Source: Actinomycetota bacterium (GTDB lineage Bacteria > Actinomycetota > Actinomycetes > S36-B12). From it: 59,301 nt of DNA. A program made the position numbers and the translations under genes. Location: the NCBI GenBank assembly GCA_016870515.1, contig VGBL01000010.1, positions 1 to 59,301 of the forward strand, given 5' to 3'. Every line of letters starts with the position of its first letter. Positions within the stretch are counted from its first letter, which is position 1. Below are positions 57,494-59,301 of this stretch, in pieces. The notes beneath the pieces were generated by a model. It searched no databases and was not told the DNA's origin. It was given only the letters and a program-made list of their open reading frames with translations.

Positions 57494-58347
57494 TTCCCGT
57501 TGCCTTCGACTACACCAAGCCGAGCACCGTCGACGAGGCCGTGCAGGCGCTCATCGCCGGAGGCGAGGATGCCAAGGTGATCTCCGGCGGCCAGTCGCTC
57601 ATGCCGGTGCTCCGGCTGCGCATGGCCGCACCGTCGGTGCTCGTCGATGTCGGCGGTATTGCCGAGATGAACGGCGTATCCGACGACGGTGACCACCTGC
57701 TCATCGGATCCAACACGACGCATCATGACGTCATGAACAACGCGCTCGTGAAGCAGCACGCGGGCCTGCTGGCCATGACGGCGGCGACGGTGGCCGATCC
57801 GCAGATCCGGCACCGCGGCACCCTAGGTGGCTCGCTGGCTCACGCCGATCCGGCAGGCGATCTGCCGACGGCAGCGCTGGCGCTCGAGTGCGTGATGGTG
57901 GCGCAGGGGCCGAAGGGCCGTCGCGAGATCGCCGCGAAGGACTTCTTCGTGGACTACTTCACCAGCGCCCTGGAGTCCGACGAGGTCCTCGTGGCCATCA
58001 AAGTGCCCAAGATGGGCGATGGCTGGGGCTACCACTACGAGAAGTTCAACCGCACCGCCCAGGCCTGGGCGACGGTCGGTGTCGCAGCTGCCGTGAAGCG
58101 GCAGAACGGCACCATCACCGAGGCGCGCGTTGCGCTCACCAACATGGGACCCTCCCCGATCCGGGCGAGTTCCGTGGAGTCGGCGCTCGCCGGGGCGTCG
58201 GCATCGGCTGATGCCATTGCTGCAGCGTCGACGAGCGCTGCTGACGGCACGCGTCCGACAAGCGACCTGCACGCCACGGCGGAGTTCCGCGAGCACCTCG
58301 CTCGCGTACTCACCAAGAGGGCGGTCGCGCAGGCTGCGGGAGTCTAG
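57490..58347 (+). CDS. coxM: CO-dehydrogenase-like medium (FAD) subunit
   Basis: The flavoprotein subunit that passes electrons to the acceptor. The 285-residue product has the FAD motifs ISGGQSLMPVLRLRM and ADPQIRHRGTLGGSLAHADPA. GTG at 57490 overlaps the coxL stop (GTGA); the N-terminus VIPVAFDYTKPSTVDEAV is canonical. No coxD/E/F/G maturation genes follow in the window. Confidence 0.92.
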   Translation: MIPVAFDYTKPSTVDEAVQALIAGGEDAKVISGGQSLMPVLRLRMAAPSVLVDVGGIAEMNGVSDDGDHLLIGSNTTHHDVMNNALVKQHAGLLAMTAATVADPQIRHRGTLGGSLAHADPAGDLPTAALALECVMVAQGPKGRREIAAKDFFVDYFTSALESDEVLVAIKVPKMGDGWGYHYEKFNRTAQAWATVGVAAAVKRQNGTITEARVALTNMGPSPIRASSVESALAGASASADAIAAASTSAADGTRPTSDLHATAEFREHLARVLTKRAVAQAAGV

Positions 58348-58356
58348 TACGTCGAC

Positions 58357-58390
58357 AGTGGGGGCCGGTCCTTCAGGACCGGCCCTCACT
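58357..58390. terminator. 15-bp hairpin between coxM and the MFS gene
   Basis: AGTGGGGGCCGGTCC pairs with GGACCGGCCCTCACT (one G-U) across the loop TTCA, 10 bases past the coxM stop and between convergent genes. It is a strong bidirectional terminator candidate. Confidence 0.75.
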
Positions 58391-58453
58391 GCTCGGTTGA
58401 TGGGTGGCGAGATGCGTGAACATCTCAGGCCATGGAGCGGCACAGTGCGCCAA

Positions 58454-59301
58454 TCACGAAGAAACCGCGGCCACGCCGCGGAAGCCTCGCAGCAGGAGGA
58501 GCGAGCCCACGGTAAGCACGCTGAGCACCATGAGGACGGCCATCGCGGAGAAGGGCAGGACGATGAGCGTGATGACCGAGGCCGCCAGCGCGATGAGCAG
58601 GCTGCGCGCAGCCGCCATCAGGCCGGACAGAGCACCACGCACCTGATCGGGCACGGTCTGCTGGACGAGCGCGGCGAGCAGGCCCAGGCAGTAGGACGAC
58701 GTGGCGCTCCCCAGGAGCACGAAGCCGCCCGCGACGAGACCCGAAGCGAGTAGCCAACCCGCTGCCACCACGAGGACCGACGCGACGCACACGACCGCGT
58801 AGGCGGTGAAGACGCCGAGGAGCTGGCGCCGGACCGGACCCAGCGACCCCGTCACGACCAGGGAGAGACGCCCGACCATGACGCCGACCACGCCACCGAG
58901 CAGCACCAAGAGCACCAGGCTCTCGTTGCCCTCATCGACGAGGACGACATTGGACAACTGCGTCGGCACCACGAAGGTGATGACCAGGTCGGCGATGACG
59001 ATGTAGCGCAGCACAGGCATCTCGCGCAGCACACGGCGTAGTCCCGCGAACCCAGCACCCGACTGACCCGCTGCGGGTGAGGCGGACACCGCCGGACGCA
59101 CGGAGCGGGTGAGGACAGCCACCCCGACGCCGACAACGGCCAAGGTAGCGGCGCACGCCGCGAGGGTCACCTCGGGCGACGGGCTGATCCGAGCGAGGAA
59201 GACCCCGATGATGCCGCCCACGCTCAGGCGCAGGATGTTGATGATCTCGGCCGAGCCACGGGCATCCAGCGGCACCAACGCGGCCTGGAGCTTCAGCAGC
59301 G
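58454..59301 (-). CDS. MFS transporter (N-terminus outside window)
   Basis: The frame stays open to the right edge, so the first part is missing. About 282 residues remain, with some eight hydrophobic helices (for example LRLSVGGIIGVFLARISPSP, YIVIADLVITFVVPTQL, LVLLVLLGGVVGVMVGRLSLVV). The PDQVRGALSGLMAAARSLLIA segment is like the conserved PxxxRGR region of the MFS_3/EntS-like exporter branch. The substrate is unknown. Confidence 0.72.
   Translation of the reverse strand, partial: LLKLQAALVPLDARGSAEIINILRLSVGGIIGVFLARISPSPEVTLAACAATLAVVGVGVAVLTRSVRPAVSASPAAGQSGAGFAGLRRVLREMPVLRYIVIADLVITFVVPTQLSNVVLVDEGNESLVLLVLLGGVVGVMVGRLSLVVTGSLGPVRRQLLGVFTAYAVVCVASVLVVAAGWLLASGLVAGGFVLLGSATSSYCLGLLAALVQQTVPDQVRGALSGLMAAARSLLIALAASVITLIVLPFSAMAVLMVLSVLTVGSLLLLRGFRGVAAVSS

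Overview
The window is a GC-rich, tightly packed stretch of a bacterial chromosome. Its gene content and order indicate an actinobacterium (Actinomycetota). The evidence is an actinobacterial tad locus with a DUF4244 pilin, the order pcrA / M23 peptidase / B12-binding mutase subunit / sucCD / DUF6350 / purNH / folD / DUF3017 / mdh / icd, an actinobacterial-type sdhCAB, and many GTG starts. From memory this order resembles the conserved core of Streptomyces and relatives; I cannot assign a genus. No phage, IS element, CRISPR array or RNA gene was seen. Most genes run on the minus strand.

Layout, left to right. 1-4051: a PLP decarboxylase (cut by the window edge), smpB, ftsX, ftsE, a small superinfection-immunity-family membrane protein and prfB. 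4089-10235: a secreted protein, a broken fibronectin-III gene, a decayed fragment of the secreted-protein gene, then a minimal tad pilus operon (tadA, tadB, tadC, DUF4244 pilin, three TadE/TadG-like proteins) with a cluster of inverted repeats upstream. 10244-15006: a BMP-type nucleoside ABC transporter. 15196-23096: nucleoside and methylthioadenosine salvage (SDR, cupin, amidohydrolase, cytidine deaminase, mtnD, mtnB, divergent mtnC, an aldolase/dehydrogenase fusion, mtnA). 23099-28222: the methylmalonyl-CoA mutase large subunit and sdhBAC. 28648-35824: a D,D-carboxypeptidase, a 2'-5' RNA ligase pseudogene, trpS, a CNNM/CBS protein, exonuclease III, icd and mdh. 35923-44849: DUF3017, folD, a DMT-family permease, purH, purN, RDD and DUF6350 membrane proteins, sucD, sucC and the small mutase subunit. 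45146-54432: an M23 peptidase, pcrA, two secreted proteins (one with LAS metallopeptidase motifs), a PIG-L deacetylase, guaA and two DUF4190 proteins. 54609-58347: a form II CO-dehydrogenase-like coxSLM operon. 58454-59301: an MFS permease cut by the window edge.

How the parts fit. Nucleosides imported by the BMP transporter could be deaminated by the cytidine deaminase and the amidohydrolase. Methylthioribose-1-phosphate would pass through MtnA, MtnB, MtnC and MtnD back toward methionine. The aldolase/dehydrogenase fusion shares a transcript with mtnA and could instead cleave 5-deoxy- or methylthio-ribulose-1-phosphate to DHAP plus an aldehyde and then process the aldehyde. The two mutase subunits lie next to TCA genes (sdhB and sucC), which fits methylmalonyl-CoA being fed into succinyl-CoA.

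Regulation. At least twelve genes have a TANNNT -10-like hexamer 5-8 bases (usually exactly 6) before the start codon, the signature of leaderless mRNAs. I used it to choose starts. Several strong hairpins and repeats mark likely terminators, an attenuator and operators.
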